A DNA stretch of 40,981 nucleotides from positions 1-40,981 of the forward strand of contig JBQCHG010000025.1 in the NCBI GenBank assembly GCA_051954935.1. Direction: 5' to 3'. The notes beneath the pieces were generated by a model. That model ran no database searches and had not been told where the DNA came from. It saw nothing but the letters and a program-made list of their open reading frames with translations. The stretch's first letter is position 1; each line of letters starts with the position of its first letter. The stretch is from 66-474 sp051954935 (GTDB lineage Bacteria > Pseudomonadota > Gammaproteobacteria > Xanthomonadales > Rhodanobacteraceae). The translations under genes and the position numbers were made by a program. Shown here in pieces: positions 22,397 to 30,836 of this stretch.

Positions 22397-23830
22397 TCAG
22401 ACCCTCGCGATCGGGGAAGCGGTGGGGAAGCGCTTGCGGAAGTCATCCGCAGCGGCCGAGTCGTTGGCGACGCGCGGTGCCGGCGCGGCGTTCTTGTGCT
22501 GCACGGCCATCTGGATCAGCGCCGGCAGCGCCGAGGGGTGCACGTCCTTGTTTTCGATGCCGACCGAATCCAGCGCGAAGCGGTAGATCGCCTCGGCCGA
22601 ATCCATGGCCGCGACTTCGCCGACCAGCGGCTTCACGTCGCGCTCGGCCTTGCGGATGGCGTTGGCGTTTTCGGTGGCGCGGCGGGTGGCTTCGTCGGTG
22701 GCCTTGCGGATGGCGGCGTCCATGGCTTCCTTGCGGTCCTTCTCGTCCTTCTCTTCGTCCTTGGCGCGGCGATCGGCAGCCTCCCTCTTCTTCCGCTCTT
22801 CCTCTTCGGCTTCGTCATCCTTGGCCTTGTCCTTGGCGCGGTCCTTCGCCTTGTCCTTGGCTTCCTTCTTGAGACGTTCGGCCTTCTCCTCCTCGGTCTC
22901 GTCCTCGTCGTCGACCTTGTCCGGATCTTCCGGCGCTTCGTCGGCGGCGAGCTTGAGGGCGCGAGCGAGGTTCACCTCGTTCACCTTGTCGGGGAACATG
23001 GCCTTAGTGTCCTTGGCGAGCTGTTCGGTGCTCTTGAACCCTCGCATCAGGACGTTCACTTGGGGGATCGCACCGTCCACCGCGAGCAGCGGCCGAAGAT
23101 GCGTGCTGAGTGCCGCGCGCACGGCGACGGCGAGAGAACGCTTGGTGGGCATGGAAGAAAGCTCCAGTGGCAGTGAGTCGCTGACGAGAACGTCAGCACC
23201 GGCGCGACCCTTTTCGACCAGGGCCACGTGATTGCCCACGATGTTCGTCATTCGACCATCGTAGGGTTGACCCTCGAACACGCCGGGGGTCATGTCAGCG
23301 TCGTAGCGATACGACGAAGACAATTCGCGCTGCTCGTTGCTCTCGATGCCAGCGATGGCCGCGGCGTCCCAGATCACGAGCGAGTTGAAGAGGTAGGGCG
23401 GTTCGAACTTGGCGTTCGAGCCGGTGGCGCCGACCACGTGCTCCTTCTGCGGGTCGTCGGCCGATGTCACCACGTGCACGCTCATGAGCGGCAGGTTGTT
23501 GAAGGACTCGGCGCCCTTGGCCAGTTCCACCGGATCGCGCAGCAGCATGTAGATGCGTTCCGGATCGAGCCCGAGCCCTTGATGGTTCGGAATCTCGCGA
23601 CCGAAATACGGGCACACATTCGCCTTGCTGATCGGACTCAATGCAACATGCATCCGACCATCCACGTCTTTGCGGCGCACCGACTGGTAATCGAACGCCA
23701 TCCGGTCGCTGGCGAGCCCGGCCTCGCGGTAAGCAATCGCGGCTGCTTGCTTGGGATCGTGACCGGCCTTGACCAGCTCGGCGATGTTCGCCTCGATGAT
23801 TTCCTTCGAGGAGCCTTTCTTGAGCGGCAT
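22397..23830 (-). CDS. Prohead protease-scaffold fusion (DUF2213)
   Basis: 477 residues from the ATG at 23830. Protease part (about 45-210): LMSVHVVTSADDPQK (H119), FNSLVIWDAAAIAGIE, RELSSSYRYDADM (Ser at 171-173) and NHVALVEKGRAG (H201), consistent with a Ser-His assemblin-like active site. From about 300 to 400 comes a highly charged Lys/Glu/Asp coiled coil, the scaffold. The final ~70 residues (FRKRFPTASP) may contact the capsid. Maturation protease and scaffold in one chain is usual for this family. Confidence 0.88.
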   Translation of the reverse strand: MPLKKGSSKEIIEANIAELVKAGHDPKQAAAIAYREAGLASDRMAFDYQSVRRKDVDGRMHVALSPISKANVCPYFGREIPNHQGLGLDPERIYMLLRDPVELAKGAESFNNLPLMSVHVVTSADDPQKEHVVGATGSNAKFEPPYLFNSLVIWDAAAIAGIESNEQRELSSSYRYDADMTPGVFEGQPYDGRMTNIVGNHVALVEKGRAGADVLVSDSLPLELSSMPTKRSLAVAVRAALSTHLRPLLAVDGAIPQVNVLMRGFKSTEQLAKDTKAMFPDKVNEVNLARALKLAADEAPEDPDKVDDEDETEEEKAERLKKEAKDKAKDRAKDKAKDDEAEEEERKKREAADRRAKDEEKDEKDRKEAMDAAIRKATDEATRRATENANAIRKAERDVKPLVGEVAAMDSAEAIYRFALDSVGIENKDVHPSALPALIQMAVQHKNAAPAPRVANDSAAADDFRKRFPTASPIARV

Positions 23831-23834
23831 GGCT

Positions 23835-23999
23835 TCAGTGCTTGATGACGGGGTGCACGGCGTGCCGCGCAATGAAAGTCAGGTGCGCTTCGCTGGGCGT
23901 GAATCCGAACCGGCGATGCGCACACGTCAGCAGCGCCATGTACGGCCTGTACCACCAGCTCAATCGGATGCCGACGCTCACGGTGATCGTGGAATGCAT
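23835..23999 (-). CDS. Small conserved-looking phage protein, 54 aa
   Basis: ATG at 23999, 9 bp after the minor head gene; TGA 4 bp before the protease start. It contains LSWWYRPYMALLTCAHRRFG and AHLTFIARHAV, aromatic and His-rich. Codon pattern and tight spacing argue it is real. Similar small proteins are often found near portal and minor-head genes; function is unknown. Confidence 0.6.
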   Translation of the reverse strand: MHSTITVSVGIRLSWWYRPYMALLTCAHRRFGFTPSEAHLTFIARHAVHPVIKH

Positions 24000-24008
24000 G
24001 GGGTGTCC

Positions 24009-24860
24009 TCAGTCCAATCCCGGGATGACCGGGCTCCAAGTGCAACGGCAATTGATCTCTTCGCCAGGCATGACCCACTTGCCGTCCAGGTACATGCCCT
24101 TGCTCAGGTCGAATTTCTGGCCATTGGCCTTCACATGCGATGGCCGCGGATGCTTGCCGCCGTGCGAGTGCTTCCAGATGCCCTCGGCAATACCGAGCTG
24201 GCGCTGGCGCACCGACTGCAGCGCCGAGGTCGCCTTGTTGTTCTGGTCGCGGGCAATCAGCGCGGCGCGGCGTTTGGTAACGCCGTAGCGCGCCTGCAGC
24301 TCCTTGGCGACAGACTCCAGGTCGCGCCCGCGCGACACCGAGCGCATCACGATGCCCTCGACGTCCGTCAGGTGTTCGGATGCGATCGACTTGATCAGCC
24401 CCACCTGCTCGCCGGCGACCGCCTGATACGCGTTGCGCATCTCGTCGGTCATGGTGAACTTGACCGTGGGCAACCCGCGTTCGCGCAGCTTCCCGGCCAG
24501 GGATGCATCCGAATTGACCTTCACCCTCTCGGCGAATTCTGCCGAGAGCGTCTGGGCCATCTTGTCGAACGAGTCCTGCCAGCGCGCGGTGAGCTTGCGC
24601 AGCTCCTTGCGCATGTGCGCCACCGGACCGCCATCGGCCGCATCCTCGGCCACCCCATCCGCCAAGCCCGCGGCGCGGTACTGCGCCTTGATCCAGAACA
24701 CCAGCGAGGCCTGCATCTGCTCGATCGCAGCATCCAGCCGCTTGCGATACCAGGCCTGTATGCCCGCGTTGGCCCTAACCGCCCGCAGTACCCTGTCTTT
24801 GGGTATCCCGGCCAGCCGATTCCTCGCCTTCCTCGCCGGCGTCATCAGCAGCGTCTTCAT
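24009..24860 (-). CDS. Minor head protein (Mu F / SPP1 gp7-like)
   Basis: 283 residues. The C-terminal phage head morphogenesis domain (about 170-283) has RRAALIARDQNNKATSALQS, WKHSHGGKHPRPSHV and the closing metal-binding type NCRCTW motif (about 269-274). It helps start procapsid assembly at the portal. The start lies 86 bp inside the portal gene, a long overlap that is tolerated because the portal tail is low-complexity. A near copy of its last 15 codons occurs in the early gene at 40201-40404. Confidence 0.88.
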   Translation of the reverse strand: MKTLLMTPARKARNRLAGIPKDRVLRAVRANAGIQAWYRKRLDAAIEQMQASLVFWIKAQYRAAGLADGVAEDAADGGPVAHMRKELRKLTARWQDSFDKMAQTLSAEFAERVKVNSDASLAGKLRERGLPTVKFTMTDEMRNAYQAVAGEQVGLIKSIASEHLTDVEGIVMRSVSRGRDLESVAKELQARYGVTKRRAALIARDQNNKATSALQSVRQRQLGIAEGIWKHSHGGKHPRPSHVKANGQKFDLSKGMYLDGKWVMPGEEINCRCTWSPVIPGLD

Positions 24861-26310
24861 CGGTGACCTCCAGCGCGGAATACGGCGAGTCCTTGTCGGC
24901 GGCGACCCGCGCGCGCGCTTCCTCGGCAGTGATGGCGCCGTTCTCGATCAGCACTCCGTCGGTTTCGGCCTCGGTCTTGCGCTGGTTGGCGAGCTCCAGC
25001 GAGGACAGCTGGAACAGCGGTTCGAAGTCGAACCCAATGTCCGGGTCAATCTCGCCGAACTCGTTCAGCTGAAGCACGTCCAGGATCCGCTTCATCTGGT
25101 CGCGGAACGAGTTCTCTTGCTTGGCGTGAATATCGTCGTAGAAGACGCGAATCTCGCCGTCGGAGTTGGCGTTCAAGCCCGCCGGCGTGATCCCGAGCAG
25201 CTTCACCAGCGGGATCGAGCTCACCGCCGCCATCTGCTCCTGCGCCTGCGCCTGCAAGGCATCGAGCCCCGAGAGCGGGGTGTTGAACTGGTAGAACTCT
25301 TCCCTATCCTTGTCCGTGAGCATCAGCCCACGGTTATCGCGCATCTGGTTGAACGCCTTCGCGCGATTGAGGATGTCACCCTGCCCAGTCAGGTCGGGCG
25401 ACAGCAGCGCCGACAGATCCGTCGCAAGTCCGGTGATGCTGAAGTTGTGCAGCATGTCGCTGACCGAATCGCGGGTCCGCAGCCAGTTGTCCACGTACGG
25501 GCGCGCCAGCTGCGACAGCGAAATGCCGCCGAAGGAATAGGCGGCCTTCAGCACGTCCGGCACCGGGCGCGCGATCATGAACACGAAGCGGCTCGCGTGA
25601 ACCTTCTTGCCCATCACGAACCAGCTGGTGGGCAGGTAGTAATCCGGCGCCAGTGGGTCGGTGGCGTTGTACTGGTTCGGGTACATCCACATCGGCTCGA
25701 CCACGCGGAAGCCGAGCAGCGAGCCCTTCCTGATCTTGGCGCTCGACAGCACCAGCGGCGTCTGCAGTTCGTCCGGATCCTCGCGGGCCGGAGCGCCACC
25801 GGGCTTGCTCACGTCGATGTAGATCTGGCCGCGGCCGAAGAAGCCATCGTGCTCGGCCATCTTTCGGAACGCCTGGCGGACCTTCAGGCGATCCATTGCG
25901 GCGTTCAGGCGCTCGATTTTCTCTGCCTTGTCCTCACCCTCGCCGATGGACTTGAGCTTGAGCCATTTGCGCGTCATTTCCTCCGCGATCGTGCCGGTGA
26001 TCTTCCGGTACTCGGGGAGCTGCGCGAGCTGGGCGAGATACGGATAGCCGGGGAACTGGTTCTCCAGCGACATGCCCAGGTACGTGGACTGGCCGAGGTA
26101 GCTGTACGGCGTGGAGTCGTGCGCCAGCGTCGCCTGCATCTCTCCCTTCGGGATCACTCCGGGTGCCGGTTCATAGCGCCGCACCGGATTTGCCGGCTTC
26201 TCTTCGGGTGGCGCCATGAGGTTGCGCAGCGCCGCCCAGTTGATCGTGCGTGCAGGCGCCGACTGCGCCGGCTGTCTCCAGGGCGCGAGGAGTCGCTGAA
26301 GCAGGCTCAC
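24775..26310 (-). CDS. Portal protein (DUF1073)
   Basis: 511 residues, GTG start. Motifs: YRKITGTIAEEMTRKWLKLK (about 101-120), FGRGQIYIDVSK, GKKVHASRFVFMIARPVPD, and the C-terminal IRVFYDDIHAKQE and LQLNEFGEID, matching the DUF1073 portal family. It forms the dodecameric channel at the capsid vertex. The last ~45 residues are acidic and Gly/Thr-rich, overlapping the minor head gene. Confidence 0.9.
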   Translation of the reverse strand: MSLLQRLLAPWRQPAQSAPARTINWAALRNLMAPPEEKPANPVRRYEPAPGVIPKGEMQATLAHDSTPYSYLGQSTYLGMSLENQFPGYPYLAQLAQLPEYRKITGTIAEEMTRKWLKLKSIGEGEDKAEKIERLNAAMDRLKVRQAFRKMAEHDGFFGRGQIYIDVSKPGGAPAREDPDELQTPLVLSSAKIRKGSLLGFRVVEPMWMYPNQYNATDPLAPDYYLPTSWFVMGKKVHASRFVFMIARPVPDVLKAAYSFGGISLSQLARPYVDNWLRTRDSVSDMLHNFSITGLATDLSALLSPDLTGQGDILNRAKAFNQMRDNRGLMLTDKDREEFYQFNTPLSGLDALQAQAQEQMAAVSSIPLVKLLGITPAGLNANSDGEIRVFYDDIHAKQENSFRDQMKRILDVLQLNEFGEIDPDIGFDFEPLFQLSSLELANQRKTEAETDGVLIENGAITAEEARARVAADKDSPYSALEVTDEDAADDAGEEGEESAGRDTQRQGTAGG

Positions 26311-26311
26311 G

Positions 26312-27919
26312 TCAGATGCGCCTCAACAATTCGTCCGTGAACACCAGCGGGCGCTTCTTGCATGTGCTGGAGTAAGCGATCATCACGGCATCGGCCAAGT
26401 TGGGAGACTTCGCGCCATCTGGCATCTTGTCCACGAGGATTTTCCCAACACCGTTGAGGGAATAGGTCGGTTGCGATAGTTCGGAGATCAGTGTCGCCAG
26501 CTCACGCAGCGAGCCCGGGATGGAGATCAGCTTGTCGGCGTCGAACTCCATCCCCTCGACGACGGCGCGATAGGTGGCCTGGAAGCGCAACCGCAGCGCC
26601 CACCAAGCCTGAGCCTTGGCGTTCAGGAAAAAATCCTTATTCTTGCGCTTGGGGACCATTTCCCCATCCGGGTCATGCACTGCGCCAGACCCCCGGAACG
26701 GCTCTGCGCGCAAGCCCTTGAGCCCATTGCGCTCCCGCTCCTCGTTGATCACACGCGCGTCGCCGCGCACTCCGGCGCCAAGACCGTCGGCGTCGTAGTC
26801 GAATTGCTCGAAGTCACGCTCGTCGCAGATTCCGAAGGCCCTCTGCACCGTGCCGTAAATGTCGGCGCCCTTGCCAGACCATGACTCCACGTGTTCCAGC
26901 AGGATTCCATGCCGCCCCGCGAAGGCGTTCAGATCAGGGCCTTCATCGGCGACGTCCAAGCCTCCCTGACGCATTCCGGTAGGCGCAATCCCGAGCTTCT
27001 GATGCGCGTCGATCGCAGCCTGCGCCCACGCGGACGGAATCAGCACGCCCTCGACCGAGGCCGAGTAATCGATGTCTACTTCCTGCGCCAGCGTGATCGG
27101 GTCGCGCTTTTCCTTCTGCACCTCGTACCAAGCTTCATCCTTGCGCGGGTCGTCGCGCCAGTGAAACGTGAACACCGGCACCTTGCCGCTGAAGCGCCGC
27201 GTCGCGAACGAATTCGCCCGTCCGTTCGGCGTGGAGATGTCTTGCCGGCAATTGGTCGTCGCCGACAGCGATGCATCCACCAGCTGCGGCCGAGCAAGGA
27301 ATGCGGCCTCGTCCACGATGTAGAAGCTTGCGCGCCCGCCGCGGCCGATGCCGTCACCCGCCTCGCCGGTGATGATCGAGCCCGTCTCCGGGAAGGCGAG
27401 CCTCATGTAGGTCGCGTGCAGCTTCGGGTCCCAGCCGCCACGAAACTCCGGCGGGATCCCGCGCATGAACATGCGCCCCTTTTCGAACAGGGAGTCGGGA
27501 TCGCCAATGACGTCCACGTACTCCTCTTTGCGCGACCCGCATCCAACCGCTATCTCGCGCCGGAACAGGCAGATCGTCACCGCCAGCGAGATCGTGAGCC
27601 ACGACATGCCCATGTCGCGGGTCTTCTCGGTGATCCCGTCCTCCTGGCGCTTCCACCGCTCGAGGAACCACTCGCACCACTCCTCCTGCTTCGGGAACAG
27701 CAGGAACGGAATGGTCGCCGGCAACCCCCTCTCAGGATTGCGCGGGTCGTAGGTGATCCCCCAGTCGATGATGAACTGCGCCGGATGCTCCCGGTAATAC
27801 TCCTTCAGTGCCGGAAGCACCGACGGGTCTTTGCGGATTCGGTTCAGACGCTCCAGGCGCCATGCGAAAACCGACGCGTAGTCCGGCTTCTTGAAATCGA
27901 ACGCGAACGGGATGGGCAT
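26312..27919 (-). CDS. terL: Terminase large subunit
   Basis: 535 residues. ATPase part: a deviant Walker A EKTRDMGMSW (98-107) and Walker B FYIVDEAAF (199-207, D203/E204), then a coupling motif ISTPNG (228-233). Nuclease part: GGLDVADEGPDLNAFAG (D322), FDYDADGLGAG (about 370-380) and LADAVMIAYSS (about 514-524) give the acidic RNase H-like site. It cuts and pumps DNA into the prohead. The start overlaps terS by the 5-bp TGATG. Confidence 0.93.
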   Translation of the reverse strand: MPIPFAFDFKKPDYASVFAWRLERLNRIRKDPSVLPALKEYYREHPAQFIIDWGITYDPRNPERGLPATIPFLLFPKQEEWCEWFLERWKRQEDGITEKTRDMGMSWLTISLAVTICLFRREIAVGCGSRKEEYVDVIGDPDSLFEKGRMFMRGIPPEFRGGWDPKLHATYMRLAFPETGSIITGEAGDGIGRGGRASFYIVDEAAFLARPQLVDASLSATTNCRQDISTPNGRANSFATRRFSGKVPVFTFHWRDDPRKDEAWYEVQKEKRDPITLAQEVDIDYSASVEGVLIPSAWAQAAIDAHQKLGIAPTGMRQGGLDVADEGPDLNAFAGRHGILLEHVESWSGKGADIYGTVQRAFGICDERDFEQFDYDADGLGAGVRGDARVINEERERNGLKGLRAEPFRGSGAVHDPDGEMVPKRKNKDFFLNAKAQAWWALRLRFQATYRAVVEGMEFDADKLISIPGSLRELATLISELSQPTYSLNGVGKILVDKMPDGAKSPNLADAVMIAYSSTCKKRPLVFTDELLRRI

Positions 27920-28470
27920 CAGCCCTCCCCGGCCATGACCCTCTGATACTGCCGCGCCGCCTCGACCGGGTCGGATGTCGTGAGGGTGACCATGGAGAGT
28001 GGTCCACCATTCGGCCCGGTGTGCTCGACCTTGTCCTTCAGCATCCCCAGGTGCCGCATGGCGAGCGTCAGGGCGTTGCCCTTGTCGAAGACCTTCGCCT
28101 TCTTGATCGCAAGCACCGCGCCGCCCTCGGCGCCAGTCTCGATCACCTCGATCGCAGACAAGACGGCTGCAGCCTCATCATCCAGCTCGTGCGGCTTCTT
28201 CAGCGTTCCGTCTGCGTTGTAGAGCCGGCGGATGTCGAAGAAGGCAATACGCGCCAGCTCCTTTAGCACCCGGTCCTGCGTGATCTCGGTGCGCTTCTCG
28301 CGGGCCTTCATGGCCTGCGCGATCGCATCGGCCACCCGAACATTCCCTAACAGGCGCGGACCCTGCACTTCGGCGGTCTTTGCGCTGTATCCGGCCCGAA
28401 TCGCGGCCTGCGTCGCGTTCAGGTCAGTCAGGTATTCGGCGACGAAGAGCCGTTGGCGTGGAGTAAGCAT
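27919..28470 (-). CDS. terS: Terminase small subunit
   Basis: 183 residues with the N-terminal DNA-binding helix-turn-helix LTPRQRLFVAEYLTDLNATQ...AAIRAGYS (2-30) of the Terminase_2 family, a helical oligomerisation middle, and NALTLAMRHLGMLKDKVEH. It recognises the packaging site and hands DNA to the large subunit. It is directly upstream of terL. Confidence 0.92.
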   Translation of the reverse strand: MLTPRQRLFVAEYLTDLNATQAAIRAGYSAKTAEVQGPRLLGNVRVADAIAQAMKAREKRTEITQDRVLKELARIAFFDIRRLYNADGTLKKPHELDDEAAAVLSAIEVIETGAEGGAVLAIKKAKVFDKGNALTLAMRHLGMLKDKVEHTGPNGGPLSMVTLTTSDPVEAARQYQRVMAGEG

Positions 28471-28473
28471 GGG

Positions 28474-28755
28474 TTATCGCCAATCGGTTTCATCATCGGC
28501 GCCTTTACCGATATTGCAGTCCTCGCAAAGCACTTGAAGATTGCTCAGCTCGAATTCCAACTCGGGATAGCGCGACTTCGGCTTGATGTGATCAACATGA
28601 AGCTGCACACCATCCGATGCCCGCGCACCACAGCACTGACACCGGCCATTTGCCGCAACCAGAGCCTGATACCGAACGCGTTTCCATTTCTTGTAGTGGA
28701 AAGGACTCGCTTTTGCCGAGCGCTGATACTCGTTGATGGCGGTTTCCCAACTCAT
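28474..28755 (-). CDS. HNH endonuclease, packaging-associated
   Basis: 93 residues: CQCCGA (about 39-44), LHVDHIKPKS (HNH His pair, about 52-61), LSNLQVLCEDCN (Asn and second CxxC). HNH proteins next to terminase genes stimulate terminase cutting in HK97-like phages; that role is likely here from position. Start context weak but unique. Confidence 0.88.
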   Translation of the reverse strand: MSWETAINEYQRSAKASPFHYKKWKRVRYQALVAANGRCQCCGARASDGVQLHVDHIKPKSRYPELEFELSNLQVLCEDCNIGKGADDETDWR

Positions 28756-28779
28756 GTCACTTGCTTCGTGCCGAGTACA

Positions 28780-28998
28780 TTATTTGCCGCTCGGCTTCCA
28801 CCCGCACAGCACTTCGCCGGTCAGGTTGTGGGTCAGGATTTGCTTGGCGGTGCCATCCGTCAGCACATCGGTCTTCGAAACCATGATCGGAGCGAAGGCG
28901 GCGCACATGGCTCGGTTGTCGGGCGGCGGGTAGACGGTGTGCGGCTTACCGGCTCCAGCCGTCACGCAGCTGGCCAGCAGCAGACTGAGGGACGGCAT
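28780..28998 (-). CDS. o-spanin (Rz1-like lipoprotein)
   Basis: 72 residues from the ATG at 28998, nested in another frame over the end of the i-spanin gene. The lipobox LLLASC is at 7-12, so Cys12 would be lipidated and the rest periplasmic. Contains Pro-rich TVYPPPDN as common in Rz1. A longer version starting at 29043 would place the lipobox too far in and is rejected. Confidence 0.82.
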   Translation of the reverse strand: MPSLSLLLASCVTAGAGKPHTVYPPPDNRAMCAAFAPIMVSKTDVLTDGTAKQILTHNLTGEVLCGWKPSGK

Positions 28999-29215
28999 CG
29001 CCAACCCGTTGCGCAGGTACTTCCGGAAGGTTCTGGGCTTCATGTTCGGTTTTTTCGCGGATCTTGCCGGCGGCGATCGTGTGCTCGTCGGCCTGCACCT
29101 GTGCCTCGGCCTTGTCGGCCCGCTGCGTTTCGCTGGCGAGCTTGCGGCGCTGCTCCCAACCGGTGAGCCAGTTCAGCGCCCACTTCAGGAGCGCGCCGAT
29201 GATCGTGTCGAGCAT
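28946..29215 (-). CDS. i-spanin (Rz-like)
   Basis: 89 residues: N-terminal membrane helix (MLDTIIGALLKWALNWLTGW) then a periplasmic coiled coil rich in Arg, Lys, Glu and Gln (about 22-60). The gene overlaps the o-spanin by about 53 bp, the classic Rz/Rz1 layout. It fuses inner and outer membranes in the last step of lysis. Confidence 0.8.
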   Translation of the reverse strand: MLDTIIGALLKWALNWLTGWEQRRKLASETQRADKAEAQVQADEHTIAAGKIREKTEHEAQNLPEVPAQRVGDAVPQSAAGQLRDGWSR

Positions 29216-29218
29216 GGA

Positions 29219-29506
29219 TCAGGCTTGCGGCGCCGGCGCTGACGCGTGCTTGAAAATGCCGGCCGCGTTGAACATCTGCACGGTCGCGTTGATGACTGGG
29301 GTGAGAATGGCCTGCACGTCCGACAGCACCTTCGCATCGCTAATCGCTGCGGAGAGGAATGCGTTCACCTGCGCTTCGGCCGCGGCGAGCTTCTGGCTGC
29401 CGCTGAAACCCGACAGCGCGGTTTCGATCGCCTGCACGGTCTGGTTCACGATGACCAGGAACTGCGGGATCAGGGTCAGGGCGGTGATGAAGGCTTTCAG
29501 GTTCAT
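29219..29506 (-). CDS. Lysis-region membrane-associated protein, 95 aa
   Basis: ATG at 29506. One hydrophobic N-terminal segment (FITALTLIPQFLVIVNQTVQ) and an Ala-rich amphipathic helix (AEAQVNAFLSAAISDAK). Stop 3 bp before the i-spanin gene. May be a holin-like or holin-associated protein. No firm family. Confidence 0.6.
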   Translation of the reverse strand: MNLKAFITALTLIPQFLVIVNQTVQAIETALSGFSGSQKLAAAEAQVNAFLSAAISDAKVLSDVQAILTPVINATVQMFNAAGIFKHASAPAPQA

Positions 29507-29544
29507 GGATAACTCCGGGTTGCGATCCGCCGAGATGGCGGGAT

Positions 29545-29817
29545 TCAAGACTTTTTTGCCTCGGCGTCCGCGGCGGACAGCTGAGCGGCCGGGGTGGCAG
29601 CGGCGATCGTGGCCTGCGCGCGTTCGGCGCTCTTGGAGCTGCCGAAGAAGTAATTCGTGACGCTGGTGAACGCGGCGATCAGCGCGCCGGCGACGATGTT
29701 CAGGATGTCGTGATTGGCCTGCGGGAGCGGCCTGGTGCCGCAATAGACGCAGAACGCCAGAAACCCGCCGACGATCAGTACGGCAATGACGCCGGAAACC
29801 CAGCCGCGATCTTTCAT
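29545..29817 (-). CDS. Holin-like protein, two membrane segments
   Basis: 90 residues from the ATG at 29817, in ATGA overlap with the endolysin stop. Segments at about 7-25 (VSGVIAVLIVGGFLAFCVYC) and 38-58 (ILNIVAGALIAAFTSVTNYF), with a polar Ala/Glu-rich tail. Size and topology fit a class II holin that releases the endolysin. Which of the three small membrane proteins here is the holin cannot be told from sequence. Confidence 0.7.
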   Translation of the reverse strand: MKDRGWVSGVIAVLIVGGFLAFCVYCGTRPLPQANHDILNIVAGALIAAFTSVTNYFFGSSKSAERAQATIAAATPAAQLSAADAEAKKS

Positions 29818-30314
29818 GCCAGCACCCCTCCTGCTTTCACGAAGGCCTGCTGCAGCGCCGTGATACGGTTCTCGCGCTGGCCGTAGCCCGCGCCGGGAAG
29901 TGACGCCCACTCGAGCCGGCATTTCGCCACCGCGGCAACGAAGCGGCCGGTGATCACGTCCTCGAGCGCGCCGTGATGGCGCACCAGATAGACGCAGACG
30001 CGGTCCTGGCTCGCCGGCGTGAAGTCATTGACTCCAGCCGCTTTGCTCGCCCAATCCCACGTGTCTGTTTCGATCCGGCCCGGAATCGCGGCCATGAGCT
30101 GATAGCGGCCGGCGGCATCGCTCCAGCCCCAGCGCGTATGCACCGCGATGCGTGGATGATGCGCATAGCTGTCGAACAGATGCCCGCCGACCAGCACGTT
30201 GTAGCCATCGTCCGACTTGGCCAGAAGATCCGGCCCGATCTCCGACCATGCAATCGTGTCCAGGAAGGCCAATACATTCGGCCCTCCTGCCGCGTCAGCG
30301 GAAATGCGAGGCAT
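29814..30314 (-). CDS. Endolysin, lambda R-type lytic transglycosylase
   Basis: 166 residues, close in layout to lambda R: LAFLDTIAWSEIG with catalytic E25, DGYNVLVGGHLFDSYAHHPR (about 36-55), AAGRYQLMA (about 68-76), DFTPASQD (about 97-104) and WASLPGAGYGQRENRI (about 137-152). It cleaves the MurNAc-GlcNAc bond without water, forming anhydro-MurNAc. There is no signal peptide, so it needs a holin. Confidence 0.93.
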   Translation of the reverse strand: MPRISADAAGGPNVLAFLDTIAWSEIGPDLLAKSDDGYNVLVGGHLFDSYAHHPRIAVHTRWGWSDAAGRYQLMAAIPGRIETDTWDWASKAAGVNDFTPASQDRVCVYLVRHHGALEDVITGRFVAAVAKCRLEWASLPGAGYGQRENRITALQQAFVKAGGVLA

Positions 30315-30502
30315 CAGCGTGAGCCGCCGTGCATATAGCCATAGACCGCCAGAGCGGCGAGCGCGTAAAGCAATCCCTTCCACGCAAGGTTCAGCAGCCC
30401 CAAACCGGCTTTCTGCGCGAACCTCGAAGTGAAGCGCGCTTCCAGAGCCGCGGCGATCGCCTGCACATCGGCATCGGTCAAGGTCCGCTGATCTTGCGTC
30501 AT
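30314..30502 (-). CDS. Small membrane protein upstream of endolysin
   Basis: 62 residues from the ATG at 30502. Polar N-terminus (TLTDADVQAIAAALEARFTS) and one membrane segment near the end (GLLYALAALAVYGYM). ATGA overlap with the endolysin start. Candidate holin or antiholin. First gene after the late promoter and its terminators. Confidence 0.65.
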   Translation of the reverse strand: MTQDQRTLTDADVQAIAAALEARFTSRFAQKAGLGLLNLAWKGLLYALAALAVYGYMHGGSR

Positions 30503-30832
30503 CCTTTCCACCCCTTGAGAGTTGAATCCGGCGCGGTACGCGAGCGGCTGTGTCACATCTGACTGAGACTCCAACCGGCATTGTCAGCCGCAGCGCGGCG
30601 GTGCCTCACGGCAGGGCCGAGGTGGTGCGCATGTAGCGTCCGCGCCGAAATGGGCGCCCGGGACTCACAGCCGATGAGCGAGCTGAGCGCCTACAGTCGG
30701 GGTCCAGGCCGACTCCGGGCAGAAACGAAAAACCCCGCACTCGGCGGGGCCTGAAAACGCGAAACCCGGCGCTTGGCCGGGCTTCAAAGTCAGCTTGACT
30801 TGTACGGAATTCTCACCCCTTTTTTTGACAAG
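30503..30832 (-). other. Late control region with no gene
   Basis: About 330 bp between the Q-like gene and the first lysis gene. It holds the candidate late promoter (30809-30836), two terminators (30728-30781) and about 225 bp of leader (30503-30727) in which no reading frame is supported. The leader is likely untranslated DNA between tR' and the lysis genes. Confidence 0.65.
30728..30781 (-). terminator. Tandem terminators after the late promoter (tR'-like)
   Basis: Reading on the minus strand: GCCCGG-type stem CCCGGC/GCCGGG (30781-30765) followed by TTT, then CCCCGC/GCGGGG (30749-30733) followed by TTTTT. They lie directly downstream of the candidate late promoter and upstream of all lysis and structural genes, as lambda tR' does. 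They would block late genes until antitermination. Confidence 0.8.
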
Positions 30833-30836
30833 TCAA
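30795..30836. repeat. 9-bp inverted repeat around the late promoter
   Basis: TTGACTTGT (30795-30803) and ACAAGTCAA (30828-30836) are perfect inverse copies 24 bp apart, the right copy containing the -35 box. Possible Q-binding element or operator; a terminator role is unlikely because the loop is long and no T run follows. Confidence 0.65.
30809..30836 (-). promoter_or_regulatory. Candidate late promoter (pR'-like)
   Basis: Minus-strand TTGACT (30836-30831), 16-bp spacer, GAGAAT (30814-30809). It overlaps the stop of the Q-like gene and points at tandem terminators and the lysis genes. Confidence 0.6.

Noticed and set aside
22600..22960. Tandem repeat or CRISPR-like array in the Lys/Glu-rich region
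   Set aside because: It is codon-level low complexity of the scaffold coiled coil, without spacers or regular repeats.
24775..26310. Anti-CBASS Acb1 enzyme
   Set aside because: Portal-family proteins of this type share a domain name with Acb1 in some databases, but position before terminase and portal motifs are clear and no paired His-x-Thr catalytic motif was seen.
24433..26340. A long (635-codon) plus-strand open frame
   Set aside because: It lies opposite the portal and minor head genes, which have clear family motifs; the product is Arg/His/Leu-rich as expected for a GC-rich antisense shadow.
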